A stretch of 64,000 bases of DNA from Christensenella sp. UBA7703 (GCA_002482505.1 DLGD01000021.1:1-64000), one strand, 5' to 3'; counted from the stretch's first letter, positions 44,080-52,460 are shown. The notes: generated by a model from the sequence alone, not told the origin. Program-made: numbers and translations.

Positions 44080-44173
44080 TGAATAATACAATCAATGTTG
44101 CCAAAACGTTGCCACGGATGGTATCAAGAATCCGCAAACCCGCATGAATACAGGGTTTATTGGCTCCACTTTG

Positions 44174-45697
44174 TTATTCCCACTCAATCGTTCCCGGCGG
44201 TTTGCTGGTGATGTCGTAAACCACACGGTTCACATGCGGCACCTCGGCAATAATTCGCTCGCTGATGCGCCGCAGAACCGGATACGGTATCTCCGCCCAT
44301 TCAACGGTCATCGCGTCGGTAGACGTCACCGCGCGCACGCCGATGATGTAGTCATAGGTGCGCTGATCGCCCATCACGCCGACAGTGCGCATGCCGGTAA
44401 ACACCGTGAAATACTGCCAGATCGCTTCTGCAAGCCCCGCGTTCTTCACTTCTTCACGGAAGATATAGTCGCTTTTGCGCAGGATGGCCAGCTTATCCTC
44501 CGTCACGTCGCCCAGAACGCGGATAGCAAGCCCCGGTCCCGGAAACGGCTGCCGCCAGACAAGCTCATGCGGAATACCGAGTGATTCGCCAAGCGCACGC
44601 ACTTCGTCCTTAAACAGCATTCTGAGCGGCTCAACGAGCCCGATAAACCCAATATCCTTAGGTAAGCCGCCGACGTTATGGTGACTCTTGATCGTGCTCG
44701 CGCTGCTCGTGCCGCTCTCGATTACGTCCGGGTAGATCGTTCCTTGCAGCAGGAACTCCGCGCCACCGAGCTTTTTCGATTCCTCCTCAAACACACGGAT
44801 AAACTCTTCACCGATGATCTTGCGCTTTCTTTCCGGCTCTGTCACACCCGCGAGTTTGCTGAGGAAGCGTTCCCGCGCATCCACCTTGATGATGTTGAGC
44901 GAAAGCGTATCGTGATAGACCTGCATGACTTCTTCCGCTTCGTTCTCACGTAAAAGGCCGTGGTCAACGAATATGCAGGTCATCTGGCTGCCGACCGCCT
45001 CATGAACCAACACACTCGCGACGGAAGAATCTACCCCGCCGGAGAGCGCGCCGATCACACGTTTGTCTCCAACCTGCGCGCGGATGCTCGCGATCAGCTC
45101 CTCCTTGAGGTTTGCCGCGCTGTAGTCACAGCGAAGGTTACAAACGCTCTTGAGGAAGTTTTCAAAGAGTTTCTGACCGTTTTGCGTATGCGTTACTTCC
45201 GCATGGAACTGAATTCCATACACCTTGCGCTCTTCGTCCGCAAACGCCGCGACTGGGCACGCATCAGTCGACGCAATCGCAGCAAACCCCTTCGGCGCGC
45301 GCGTGACGGAATCGTTGTGGTTCATCCACACCACACCGCCAAGCCCCGCAAAGAGCGGATGCTCTGTAAAACGAATCTTTGTGTGCCCATATTCGCGAAT
45401 CGGTGCGGAGGCAATCGCTCCGCCAAACACCTTCGCGATATACTGCATGCCGTAGCAAATTCCAAGCACCGGAACGCCGAGTGAAAACACGGCGTTGTCG
45501 CAGGCCTTGGCGCCTTCTTCATAGGCGCTGTCCGGCCCTCCGGTCATGATGATCGCGCTGAGCGTTTCTCCCTTGATGCGTTCGATTGGCGCATCGTGCG
45601 GGATCAGCTCGCTATACACCCCCGCCTCGCGCACGCGGCGCGCGATAAGCTGGTTATACTGCCCGCCAAAATCGAGGACTACAACACGTTCCCGCAT
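44174..45697 (-). CDS. guaA: GMP synthase (glutamine-hydrolysing)
   Basis: A 507-residue bifunctional enzyme converting XMP to GMP. The N-terminal class I glutaminase has VLDFGGQYNQLIARRVRE, the nucleophile in LGICYGMQYIAKVFGG (about residue 77) and HAEVTHT (about 165). The ATP-pyrophosphatase domain has IGALSGGVDSSVASVLVHEA (about 210-230), and the C-terminal dimerisation domain ends SKPPGTIEWE. It lies three bases after xpt and was probably co-transcribed with it. The 3' end is a known type of integration site for mobile elements and borders debris here. Confidence 0.97.
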   Translation of the reverse strand: MRERVVVLDFGGQYNQLIARRVREAGVYSELIPHDAPIERIKGETLSAIIMTGGPDSAYEEGAKACDNAVFSLGVPVLGICYGMQYIAKVFGGAIASAPIREYGHTKIRFTEHPLFAGLGGVVWMNHNDSVTRAPKGFAAIASTDACPVAAFADEERKVYGIQFHAEVTHTQNGQKLFENFLKSVCNLRCDYSAANLKEELIASIRAQVGDKRVIGALSGGVDSSVASVLVHEAVGSQMTCIFVDHGLLRENEAEEVMQVYHDTLSLNIIKVDARERFLSKLAGVTEPERKRKIIGEEFIRVFEEESKKLGGAEFLLQGTIYPDVIESGTSSASTIKSHHNVGGLPKDIGFIGLVEPLRMLFKDEVRALGESLGIPHELVWRQPFPGPGLAIRVLGDVTEDKLAILRKSDYIFREEVKNAGLAEAIWQYFTVFTGMRTVGVMGDQRTYDYIIGVRAVTSTDAMTVEWAEIPYPVLRRISERIIAEVPHVNRVVYDITSKPPGTIEWE

Positions 45698-45700
45698 ACC

Positions 45701-46276
45701 TTACTCCCCGCGGAAGACGACGCCGTTTTCGTCTGCCTGTTCGATGATGGCAAGCGATTCGAGGTGAACCCCCGCATCGCGCAGGCGTTGACCACCCGGC
45801 TGAAATCCTTTTTCAATCGCAACGCCGATGCCTAAGAGTTCCGCACCCGCTTCCTCCACAATCTCGACGAGGCCGCGCAGAGCCTCGCCGTTTGCGAGAA
45901 AATCGTCCACAACGAACACTTTGTCGCTGGCACTGAGCCATTGGCTTGCGACGATGAGGGTTACGTGCTTTTTATAGGTGTAGGAATAGATGTCGCTCTT
46001 ATACAGTCCACCTTCAATGTTGTCCGACTTTGCTTTCTTTGCGAAAACGAGCGGCACACCAAATTCCTCCGCACAAATCGTCGCAAGTGCGATGCCGGAG
46101 GCCTCGACCGTCAACACTGCCGTGAGTCCGTTTAAATCAAAAAGCTTTTTGAACTCCTTCGCCATGTTGCGCATCAGCGCCGTATCCACGCGGTGGTTCA
46201 AAAAGCCATCAACCTTTATGATGTTTCCGGGAAGCACACGCCCCTCGGCGCGAATTCGATCCTGCAACTGCTTCAT
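45701..46276 (-). CDS. xpt: Xanthine phosphoribosyltransferase
   Basis: A 191-residue purine salvage enzyme making XMP from xanthine and PRPP. It starts MKQLQDRIRAEGRVLPGNIIKVDGFLNHRVD and carries the PRPP-binding KVFVVDDFLANGEALRGLV (about 124-142). XMP is the substrate of GuaA, encoded directly downstream. The start at 46276 matches the family; an open extension upstream is not needed. There is no purine riboswitch in the leader, although xpt genes in Firmicutes often have one. Confidence 0.93.
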   Translation of the reverse strand: MKQLQDRIRAEGRVLPGNIIKVDGFLNHRVDTALMRNMAKEFKKLFDLNGLTAVLTVEASGIALATICAEEFGVPLVFAKKAKSDNIEGGLYKSDIYSYTYKKHVTLIVASQWLSASDKVFVVDDFLANGEALRGLVEIVEEAGAELLGIGVAIEKGFQPGGQRLRDAGVHLESLAIIEQADENGVVFRGE

Positions 46277-46314
46277 TCTGCACCAACTCCCATCTCTTCC
46301 AAATAATGCGTCCA

Positions 46315-46343
46315 TTATCGCGCAAATCACGAACGGAATCAAG
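46315..46343 (-). promoter_or_regulatory. Probable promoter of xpt-guaA
   Basis: Minus-strand TTGATT (46338-46343) and GATAAT (46315-46320) with a 17-base spacer, about 40 bases before the xpt ATG. Confidence 0.5.
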
Positions 46344-46431
46344 TTTTTACGCAAATTTCGTCAAAAGTAGTCGAATACAGCTTCTGAGTCCCGTTTTTGT
46401 GCGCTTTCCTACTGTTATCACTCGTGTAATA

Positions 46432-46465
46432 AGAAACGCCGCAGGGAAGCTCCTTGCGGCGTAAG
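46432..46465 (-). terminator. Terminator of hup
   Basis: On the minus strand ACGCCGCA and TGCGGCGT form an 8-bp stem with a loop of about ten bases, followed by TTCTTATT. It lies just after the HU stop codon. Confidence 0.75.
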
Positions 46466-46479
46466 AAACACGATTCTGT

Positions 46480-46752
46480 TTAGTTGAGCGAATCCTTGAG
46501 CGCTTTGCCGGCCTTAAAGGTGGGCAGCTTGGACGCGGGGATGTCGATCTCCTTGCGGGTCTGCGGGTTGTGGCCTTTGCGGGCGGGGCGAACCTTCGCC
46601 TCAAAGGTGCCAAAGCCAACGATGGAAACCTTGTCGCCAGCCTTAAGGGACTCTTCGACAGCACTCAGAAATGCGACGACCGCTTTTTCTGCATCTTTTT
46701 TCGAGAGTTCACTCTTCTCCGCGACGGCCGCGATCAAATCGGTTTTATTCAT
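46480..46752 (-). CDS. hup: DNA-binding protein HU
   Basis: A 90-residue histone-like protein: MNKTDLIAAVAEKSELSKKDAEKAV helical base, then FGTFEAKVRPARKGHNPQTRKEIDIPASKLPTFKAGKALKDSL with the DNA-contacting arm. The start at 46752 has GGAGG upstream. It has its own promoter just after mazG; HU next to MazG and a SpoVB-type gene is a common arrangement in Firmicutes. Confidence 0.97.
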   Translation of the reverse strand: MNKTDLIAAVAEKSELSKKDAEKAVVAFLSAVEESLKAGDKVSIVGFGTFEAKVRPARKGHNPQTRKEIDIPASKLPTFKAGKALKDSLN

Positions 46753-46789
46753 TGTAAAATAACCTCCATGAATTTTTCGTTGCTGGAAC

Positions 46790-46818
46790 ATTGTATCAAT
46801 CTTGGCGACGAATGGCAA
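46790..46818 (-). promoter_or_regulatory. Promoter of hup
   Basis: Minus-strand TTGCCA (46813-46818) and TACAAT (46790-46795) with a 17-base spacer, about 38 bases before the HU ATG. Confidence 0.6.
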
Positions 46819-46834
46819 GCCTTAAATTGTGAAT

Positions 46835-48256
46835 TTATTCCGTAATTCGGCACTTTTTGGCTTCATCCCAAAGTTGATCCTGCTCAGAAAACGTCAGATC
46901 TTTCAACTCGTTCCCGCGCGATTTGGCGAGAGATTCCATGGTTTCAAACCGGTTGATGAATTTATCTGTCGCCTGCATGAGCAAGAATTCCGGCTCAAGC
47001 TTGAGCAATCTTGCTACATTGACAACCGCAAACAGCAGGTCGCCCATCTCTTCTTCAATATGGCTCCCCTGCTCCATTGCCTCACGCAGCTCTTCTGTCT
47101 CCTCAGCAATCTTAAAAAACGCTTGTTGCGCACTCTCCCAGTCAAACCCTACATCCGCTGCTTTTTTTTGCACTTTTCTGCTGCGTAATAGCGCGGGAAA
47201 GCTCTTTGGCACACTCTTAAGCACTTCGGTCTGTGTGGTTTGCTTTCGTTGAGACATTTTCAGTGCGTCCCAGTTCTTCAGCACTTCGTCCGAGCCACTG
47301 ACGCGGATATCGCCAAAGACGTGCGGGTGACGATAGATGAGCTTTTCAACCAGCTCTGTGCACGCATCCCGCGCGGTAAAGGCGCTCTGTTCTTCCGCAA
47401 TCGCCGCATGCAGCGCAAACTGCAGAAGTACGTCGCCCATCTCTTCGCAGATATGCGCGTCGTCATCTTCGTCAATTGCGTCGATGAGCTCATAGCTTTC
47501 CTCTAGCAGCGCGTTCTTGAGCGACTCGTGTGTTTGTTCCCGATCCCAGGGACAGCCGTTTGGCGCACGAAGTCTGCGCACAATGCGCATCACATCGTCA
47601 AATCCGTGCTGCGTCCGGGTTTCGTAATCTGTTCTGCAAACATAGAGTATCGTCGTTGCATCATAATGATTCTGACGATCCAGTTCACAGAGCTTAATAT
47701 CATACGAACCATATACTCCGTCTGTGCCAATCGAAGCGAGCGTTGCCGGCGATTCATCCGGAAAAAACTCGCTTAAAAACAGCTTTGCTTCACCTGCAAT
47801 CATCCGGGAGTCGATTTCCTCGACCACATAGCTTTGCTCCGGGTCGATCTGCTCCGCCAGGTCATGCGCGGAGATGACAATTGCGGGTTCACGATCCGGG
47901 AAAGCGACCGCTCCCGCGCTCATATGCGGCAGTACATCCACGCGAATTTTACGCGTCTGCGCCCCCTGTCGGATAGCAGGTAGTTGACTGTTTTGGATGC
48001 TGCCTGTTGCGAGATAGACACAATCTCCTGCGTCACAAAGCCGCTTTGCAACCGCGGCGTTGAGTATGTCAAAATCTTCGGACGAATCAAACAGGTCGTC
48101 CATTGCTGTATAGGCAAGATGTAGGTCAAGCAAAACCTTCGCAGATGGGTGCTTTTCCGTTTGCAAAAACAGCGGCAACCCCCTTGTGAGCGTTTGCTGC
48201 TGCGCAAGCGTAAGCGCCGCAGGCGCAGGCAATAGAACGATGGTAATGGTTTGCAT
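46835..48256 (-). CDS. mazG: MazG nucleoside triphosphate pyrophosphohydrolase with a degenerate methylase-like N-terminal domain
   Basis: 473 residues. The C-terminal ~250 residues are MazG, with the EExxE/ExxD metal-binding clusters in NALLEESYELIDAIDEDDDAHICEEMGDVLLQ and again in EETEELREAMEQ...HIEEEMGDLLFAVVNVARLL. The N-terminal ~210 residues follow the tetrapyrrole-methylase half of YabN-type proteins (FLQTEKHPSAKVLL, GDCVYLATGS). MazG hydrolyses non-canonical dNTPs. The start MQTITIVLLP follows AAGGAAAGG; a longer open frame upstream overlaps the flippase gene. It sits between the SpoVB-like gene and hup. Confidence 0.9.
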   Translation of the reverse strand: MQTITIVLLPAPAALTLAQQQTLTRGLPLFLQTEKHPSAKVLLDLHLAYTAMDDLFDSSEDFDILNAAVAKRLCDAGDCVYLATGSIQNSQLPAIRQGAQTRKIRVDVLPHMSAGAVAFPDREPAIVISAHDLAEQIDPEQSYVVEEIDSRMIAGEAKLFLSEFFPDESPATLASIGTDGVYGSYDIKLCELDRQNHYDATTILYVCRTDYETRTQHGFDDVMRIVRRLRAPNGCPWDREQTHESLKNALLEESYELIDAIDEDDDAHICEEMGDVLLQFALHAAIAEEQSAFTARDACTELVEKLIYRHPHVFGDIRVSGSDEVLKNWDALKMSQRKQTTQTEVLKSVPKSFPALLRSRKVQKKAADVGFDWESAQQAFFKIAEETEELREAMEQGSHIEEEMGDLLFAVVNVARLLKLEPEFLLMQATDKFINRFETMESLAKSRGNELKDLTFSEQDQLWDEAKKCRITE

Positions 48257-48275
48257 GCGTTGCCTTTCCTTGGGT

Positions 48276-49874
48276 TTATTTACGGCGGAACTGGAGCTTT
48301 GCAAGAATCGAACCGCCGGGGATGAACGCGAGGTCTTCCTCCGAGAACATACGCATCCAGAGCACACCGATGAGATACAGCACAATGCCGATCAAGATTG
48401 CGCCCGCCGTCGCAACCGTATTGGAAGAGATCTTTGCATGAATCAGCCCGTAGCTAAAGTAAGCAGCACCGCCCATGATCAGCGCGGCAACGGTTGGCTT
48501 GATGAACGTATCCAGTACGTTGAGCTTGAGTTTTGTAAAGCGGATCAGATAGATCGCGTCGAGAACACCCGCAACGATATAGCATGCGGTCGTCGAGATT
48601 GCAGCGCCCTGAATCTCGATTGCCGGGTTCCTCATCAAGGTCAACATCAGCACAACCTTGACCACACCGCCGATAAAGAGATTGACCACAGGAATGTGCT
48701 GCTTGCCTGCGCCCTGAAGGATGCCGGTGAGCGTTTGCACCAGGGAAAGAAAGATCACGCCGATTGCGGATGTGCGCATCAGCGCGCTCGCGATTGCAAG
48801 GCGCTGGTCGTCGATCTTGTACAGCAGGTCGATGACCGGCGCGGAGAGCGCAAACAGTCCTACTGCGCACGGAATACCGATAAACATGGCAAGCTTGATC
48901 CCCATCGCAGAGACGGTATGGATCGCCTTTTGATCCTTTGCTGTGCGCGCGGCAGAGATCGCCGGAACAAGGCTCATGGCAAGCGCTATTGTCAGCACCG
49001 CCGGCATGTTGATGATGTTGGTGACGTTGCTTCTCAGCGCGACATATCGCATGGAGGCTGCCGCTTCGCTAAAGCCAATACTCATGAGCGTGCTCTTGAT
49101 GAGAGACGCGTCAACAATACCCGTAATCGGCATAATCGAAGCGCCGATGGTGACGGGAATCGCGATTGCAAGCAGCCCTCGAATGATCCCCCTGTCACCG
49201 GTGTGCTCGCTTAATGCGGATTCTCCCAACTCAATATCACGTTTGCGGAAGAGATAGAACGCACCAACGACGATCAACGCCAGCAGTTCCGAAATCGTCA
49301 CGCCGGCAACTGCGCCCATCGCGCCATATTCCAGTCCACGCGGCATCCAGCGCGCCGCCAAGTAAAGACCGATCGCAAGTTTGCCCGCCTGTTCCGCAAG
49401 CTGGGACATCGCGGTACCCGTCATCTTTTGCAAGCCCTGCAGATAACCGCGATAGGAACACATCACGGAGACAATCAGCAACGCGGGCGCCATCACGCGA
49501 AACGATGGAGCCGCCAGCGGGCCAACAGTCATGCGCGCAAGAATATCTGCGCCAAAATACATCAAAGCGGTGGTTACGATACCGATGCTGCTGAGTAACA
49601 ACTGCGACTTGCGGAACACGCGTTTTGCGCCGGCGATATCGCCAATCGCCGTGCGCTCCGCTACCATGCGCGAAATCGCGGTTGGCAACCCGGCGGAGCT
49701 GATGACAAGCAATGTGGAATAATACGGATACACCGCCTCATAATACTGCATGCCATCGCCAAGCATATTGTAAAGCGGAATACGGAAAAACGCGCCGATG
49801 ACCTTGCAGATCAACCCGGCGATTCCGAGGATAAATGCGCCTTTGACAAATGCCTTATTGTTGTTTTTTGCCAT
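48276..49874 (-). CDS. SpoVB/MurJ-like polysaccharide flippase
   Basis: A 532-residue MOP-superfamily membrane protein with about fourteen hydrophobic segments. It begins FVKGAFILGIAGLICKVIGAFFRIPLYNMLGDGMQYYEAVYPYYSTLLVISSAGLPTAISRMV, the typical SpoVB/YabM opening. It probably flips lipid-linked precursors of peptidoglycan or another cell-wall polymer, in some relatives during sporulation. It overlaps nothing; mazG starts 19 bases beyond its stop. AAAGGAATT precedes the ATG. Confidence 0.88.
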   Translation of the reverse strand: MAKNNNKAFVKGAFILGIAGLICKVIGAFFRIPLYNMLGDGMQYYEAVYPYYSTLLVISSAGLPTAISRMVAERTAIGDIAGAKRVFRKSQLLLSSIGIVTTALMYFGADILARMTVGPLAAPSFRVMAPALLIVSVMCSYRGYLQGLQKMTGTAMSQLAEQAGKLAIGLYLAARWMPRGLEYGAMGAVAGVTISELLALIVVGAFYLFRKRDIELGESALSEHTGDRGIIRGLLAIAIPVTIGASIMPITGIVDASLIKSTLMSIGFSEAAASMRYVALRSNVTNIINMPAVLTIALAMSLVPAISAARTAKDQKAIHTVSAMGIKLAMFIGIPCAVGLFALSAPVIDLLYKIDDQRLAIASALMRTSAIGVIFLSLVQTLTGILQGAGKQHIPVVNLFIGGVVKVVLMLTLMRNPAIEIQGAAISTTACYIVAGVLDAIYLIRFTKLKLNVLDTFIKPTVAALIMGGAAYFSYGLIHAKISSNTVATAGAILIGIVLYLIGVLWMRMFSEEDLAFIPGGSILAKLQFRRK

Positions 49875-49956
49875 GCTTCCAATTCCTTTATTGATGCGAT
49901 ATTGCTCGCGTTCATTCTTTGTGTAATCGTTTCGCAGGCAGCGCCGCGATGGCGAT

Positions 49957-49985
49957 ATTATACCACCTTTCCTACCCTATGTCAT
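49957..49985 (-). promoter_or_regulatory. Promoter of the flippase-mazG unit
   Basis: Minus-strand ATGACA (49980-49985) and a perfect TATAAT (49957-49962) with a 17-base spacer. It is divergent from the SPFH promoter about 50 bases away. Confidence 0.6.
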
Positions 49986-50032
49986 CTTTTCGCCTGTTCT
50001 CGCCCGCGTCATTTTCGCTGTGTCTGAGCATC

Positions 50033-50061
50033 TCGACAAACAAAGATAGCGTTGGTATAAT
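50033..50061 (+). promoter_or_regulatory. Promoter of the SPFH/zinc-ribbon gene
   Basis: TCGACA (50033-50038) and TATAAT (50056-50061) with a 17-base spacer, about 30 bases before the ATG. Confidence 0.65.
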
Positions 50062-50091
50062 GTTTGTATTACAGATATGGAGGTTAGTGCG

Positions 50092-51288
50092 ATGGGTTTG
50101 TTATCCGCCGCCACCGGCGCAATCAGCGGCGTGTTGGCTGATCAATGGAGAGAGTATTTTTACTGCGAGGCCATGGGAGCGGACGTTCTTGTCTCCAAAG
50201 GGCAGAAACGTATCAATGAAAAACGCAGCTCGAACACCAAGGCTTCCGACAACATCATCACCAACGGTTCCATCATCGCCGTCAATGACGGACAATTCAT
50301 GATGATTGTGGAACAGGGTAAGGTCGTGGATTTCACCGCTGAGTCTGGCGAGTATGTATACGACAAGTCGACCGAGCCTTCGCTGTTCTACGGCGGCTTC
50401 GGCAAGGGGATTCTGGAATCGCTGAAGATCATCGGGCGCAGATTCACCTTTGGCGGAGACACGGCAAAGGATCAGCGCGTCTATTTCTTCAACACCAAAG
50501 AAATTCTTGGCAACAAATATGGCACGGCGAACCCCGTCCCCTTCCGCATCGTGGATAAGAACGTGGGACTCGATATCGACATTGCGATTCGCTGCTATGG
50601 CGAATATTCCTATAAGTTTGTCGATCCGATTCTGTTCTATAAAAACGTCTGCGGCAATGTGGAAAGCGAATACACCAGGGATCAGATCGACAGCCAGCTC
50701 AAGAGCGAGCTCATGACCGCTCTGCAGCCCGCGTTTGCGAGAATCAGTGAGATGGGCCTTCGCTACAGCGCGCTGCCCGGCCACGCAAAAGAGATTGCAA
50801 ATGCGCTGAATCTGGAGCTTTCTGCTGACTGGAAAGAGCTCCGCGGCATCGAGATCGCCTCCTTTGGCGTCAGCTCCGTCACGGCTTCTCCGGAAGACGA
50901 AGAGCGCATCAAGCAGCTCCAGCAGGCGGCGGCGCTCAAAGACCCGACCATGGCGGCAGCCGTACTTGCCAGCGCGCAGGCGCAGGCGATGCAGGACGCG
51001 GCAAAGAACGAAAACGGCGCGTTTATGGCGTTTGCCGGCATGAACGCCGCGCAGAACGCAGGCGGAACCAACGCGGCAACGCTCTTTGGCATGGGACAGC
51101 AGCAGCAAGCGCAGCAGGCGGCTTCCGGCTGGACCTGCGCGAAGTGCGGGCAGACCGGCAACACCGGCAAGTTCTGTTCCAACTGCGGCGCGCCGAGACC
51201 CGAAGCGGGCTGGACCTGTGCCAAGTGCGGACAAACCGGAAATACCGGCAAATTCTGCTCCAACTGCGGCGCTGCAAAACCGGAGTAA
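50092..51288 (+). CDS. SPFH-domain (YdjI-like) protein with tandem C-terminal zinc ribbons
   Basis: About 398 residues. It opens MGLLSAATGAISGVLADQWREYF, followed by the SPFH/band-7-like domain (about 25-300) typical of the YdjI/virion-core-protein-type group (GSIIAVNDGQFMMIVEQGKVVDF, VPFRIVDKNVGLDIDIAIRCYGEYSYK). An Ala/Gln-rich linker leads to two nearly identical C-terminal zinc ribbons, each WTCAKCGQTG...KFCSNCG (about 352-398). Such proteins form membrane-associated assemblies, in Bacillus linked to envelope stress. The ATG at 50092 has GGAGG at eight bases. It is a single-gene unit with promoter and terminator. Confidence 0.85.
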   Translation: MGLLSAATGAISGVLADQWREYFYCEAMGADVLVSKGQKRINEKRSSNTKASDNIITNGSIIAVNDGQFMMIVEQGKVVDFTAESGEYVYDKSTEPSLFYGGFGKGILESLKIIGRRFTFGGDTAKDQRVYFFNTKEILGNKYGTANPVPFRIVDKNVGLDIDIAIRCYGEYSYKFVDPILFYKNVCGNVESEYTRDQIDSQLKSELMTALQPAFARISEMGLRYSALPGHAKEIANALNLELSADWKELRGIEIASFGVSSVTASPEDEERIKQLQQAAALKDPTMAAAVLASAQAQAMQDAAKNENGAFMAFAGMNAAQNAGGTNAATLFGMGQQQQAQQAASGWTCAKCGQTGNTGKFCSNCGAPRPEAGWTCAKCGQTGNTGKFCSNCGAAKPE

Positions 51289-51303
51289 ACAAAACAGACG
51301 CAA

Positions 51304-51338
51304 AGAACCGCTCTCGTTTGAGGGCGGTTCTTTTTTTT
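51304..51338 (+). terminator. Terminator of the SPFH gene
   Basis: AGAACCGC and GCGGTTCT form the stem around TCTCGTTTGAGG, with a run of eight T residues. A short T run on the minus strand means it may also serve the convergent XRE gene. Confidence 0.9.
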
Positions 51339-51379
51339 CCCTTTCTGGCTTGTCATACTTGTAATTTTTGTCTGACGCA

Positions 51380-52090
51380 TCAAGCTAGCGCGATGTACAC
51401 ATCCATATACTCCACACCGTCTTTGATATAGACCTTTTCAAAACAAATCGTCTCCTGCTGGTTTTCGGCTTTCATGGCAAGCTTGTTTTCTTTTATATAG
51501 CGCAATAGGTTTTTGTATCCGTTGGGAATGAGTTGAAACGCTGCACTCATCGGCTCTGTAATCGTTATTGCGGCATACTTCCCCGCTTCCTGCCAAACAA
51601 GCTCAGCCCCCTCGCAGGTAGGAGCAAAATCGGCAGGAACGATGCAAGCGGAAACATACCCGCGCAGATTAAAGACATTGATCTGTTCCTGCGAAAGAAA
51701 CGGAAAATCCCAACCAATCAACTCAAGTTTATGGTTCGGTAGTGCAGCAAGGCCGTTCTTTTCCGCCCAGTTTTTCATCAGAAGAATCGAATCGTCCTCC
51801 GGTGTGGCGCTGATGACCACGTGCCGCGCCATGCGGAAGCGCTCGAGGGATTCAATCCGTACCTCAGAGTAGGCGTCTTTCCGGCGCGTCATGTCGCTGC
51901 GGAGTAGTTGGTCCATCGTGCAGGAAAAGAAATCACAGAGTTCAAAGATTTTTTCGATGACTGGATATGCTTCGTCCGATTCCCACTTTGAAATAGTTTG
52001 CCGCGACACATCCAATTTTTCCGCGAGAGATTCCTGCGTCATTGAATCACGCATGTGACGAAGGTATTGCAAATTCGTTCCGAAACTCAT
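51380..52090 (-). CDS. XRE-family regulator with C-terminal effector-binding domain
   Basis: 236 residues. The N-terminal helix-turn-helix is of the Cro/CI type: LQYLRHMRDSMTQESLAEKLDVSRQTISKWESDEAYPVIEKIFELCDFF (about 7-55). The C-terminal ~140 residues resemble the GyrI-like/AraC effector-binding fold (residues 90-230, VKIKDGVEYMDVYIAL-like end), which in other regulators senses small molecules. The ATG at 52090 follows AGAGGAAG; an upstream TTG at 52108 is less suitable. Target unknown. A strong stem-loop lies in its leader. Confidence 0.82.
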   Translation of the reverse strand: MSFGTNLQYLRHMRDSMTQESLAEKLDVSRQTISKWESDEAYPVIEKIFELCDFFSCTMDQLLRSDMTRRKDAYSEVRIESLERFRMARHVVISATPEDDSILLMKNWAEKNGLAALPNHKLELIGWDFPFLSQEQINVFNLRGYVSACIVPADFAPTCEGAELVWQEAGKYAAITITEPMSAAFQLIPNGYKNLLRYIKENKLAMKAENQQETICFEKVYIKDGVEYMDVYIALA

Positions 52091-52138
52091 ATGTGCGCTT
52101 CCTCTCAATTTGATGTAAAAAATGATATCGGGTTTTAC

Positions 52139-52199
52139 TTCGCAACTCCACCGTGCTTCGGTGGCGTTTTGGCTGAGTTAGTCAAGTAGCGGTTGCGAA
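52139..52199. repeat. Inverted-repeat structure in the leader of the XRE gene
   Basis: TTCGCAAC (52139-52146) and GTTGCGAA (52192-52199) are perfect 8-bp inverted repeats. Nested inside are AACTC/GAGTT and the hairpin CCACCG-TGCTT-CGGTGG (52148-52164). A weak TTGGTT/TATGAT promoter lies just upstream on the minus strand, so the structure would be in the 5' leader. It could be a regulatory RNA fold or a small element remnant. Confidence 0.45.
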
Positions 52200-52247
52200 A
52201 GTATCGTATCATACTTCACATAATCGTGCACAACCAATTTCGTACAA

Positions 52248-52273
52248 AAAACCATCTGCAAACGGATGGTTTT
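52248..52273. terminator. Hairpin with T tracts beyond the tRNA-Trp-linked element
   Basis: AAAACCATC and GATGGTTTT pair perfectly around an eight-base loop. On the minus strand it would end a transcript that has read through the inverted-repeat element from tRNA-Trp. Confidence 0.65.
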
Positions 52274-52280
52274 ACTTTAA

Positions 52281-52297
52281 CAGGGGCACTAGGACTC
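52281..52297 (-). repeat. 17-base direct copy of the tRNA-Trp 3' end
   Basis: CAGGGGCACTAGGACTC is identical to bases 52463-52479, the 3' end of tRNA-Trp. The rest of the tRNA is not duplicated. This is the pattern left when an element integrates at a tRNA 3' end or when a tRNA-linked repeat recombines. Confidence 0.85.
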
Positions 52298-52410
52298 TCC
52301 ACTTCGCCTGCGGACATCTTGCGCTTCGCGCGGCGCTGCCTCGTGGCGGCGCTCCCCTGCCGCTAAAAACGCCGCACTGCGGCGTTTTCTTGACGCGACT
52401 TCGAGTCCTA
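52290..52410. repeat. 121-base inverted-repeat element next to tRNA-Trp
   Basis: The ends are TAGGACTC (52290-52297) and GAGTCCTA (52403-52410), a perfect 8-bp inverted repeat. The interior is very GC-rich and contains a 10-bp perfect hairpin (AAAACGCCGC, loop ACT, GCGGCGTTTT, 52366-52388) and GC-rich repeats around GGCGGCGCTCCCC. There is no coding frame of note. Its outer ends match tRNA-Trp sequence, so the tRNA copy is part of the element. It resembles a small non-autonomous repeat that spreads beside tRNA genes. Confidence 0.65.
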
Positions 52411-52423
52411 CCGGAACAAATGC

Positions 52424-52460
52424 AAAAGAAATGACCACCCGTCGGGTGGTCATTTCTTTT
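52424..52460 (-). terminator. Terminator of tRNA-Trp
   Basis: A perfect 17-bp stem (AAAAGAAATGACCACCC with GGGTGGTCATTTCTTTT, loop GTC) with T-rich ends, directly behind the tRNA CCA. Confidence 0.85.

Noticed and set aside
46277..46432. Purine riboswitch before xpt
   Set aside because: The leader has no purine-aptamer core on the minus strand; only a promoter and a normal SD are seen.
52290..52410. Small RNA gene or second tRNA
   Set aside because: No cloverleaf can be formed; only the 3' tRNA segment is shared, and no clear promoter of its own is seen.
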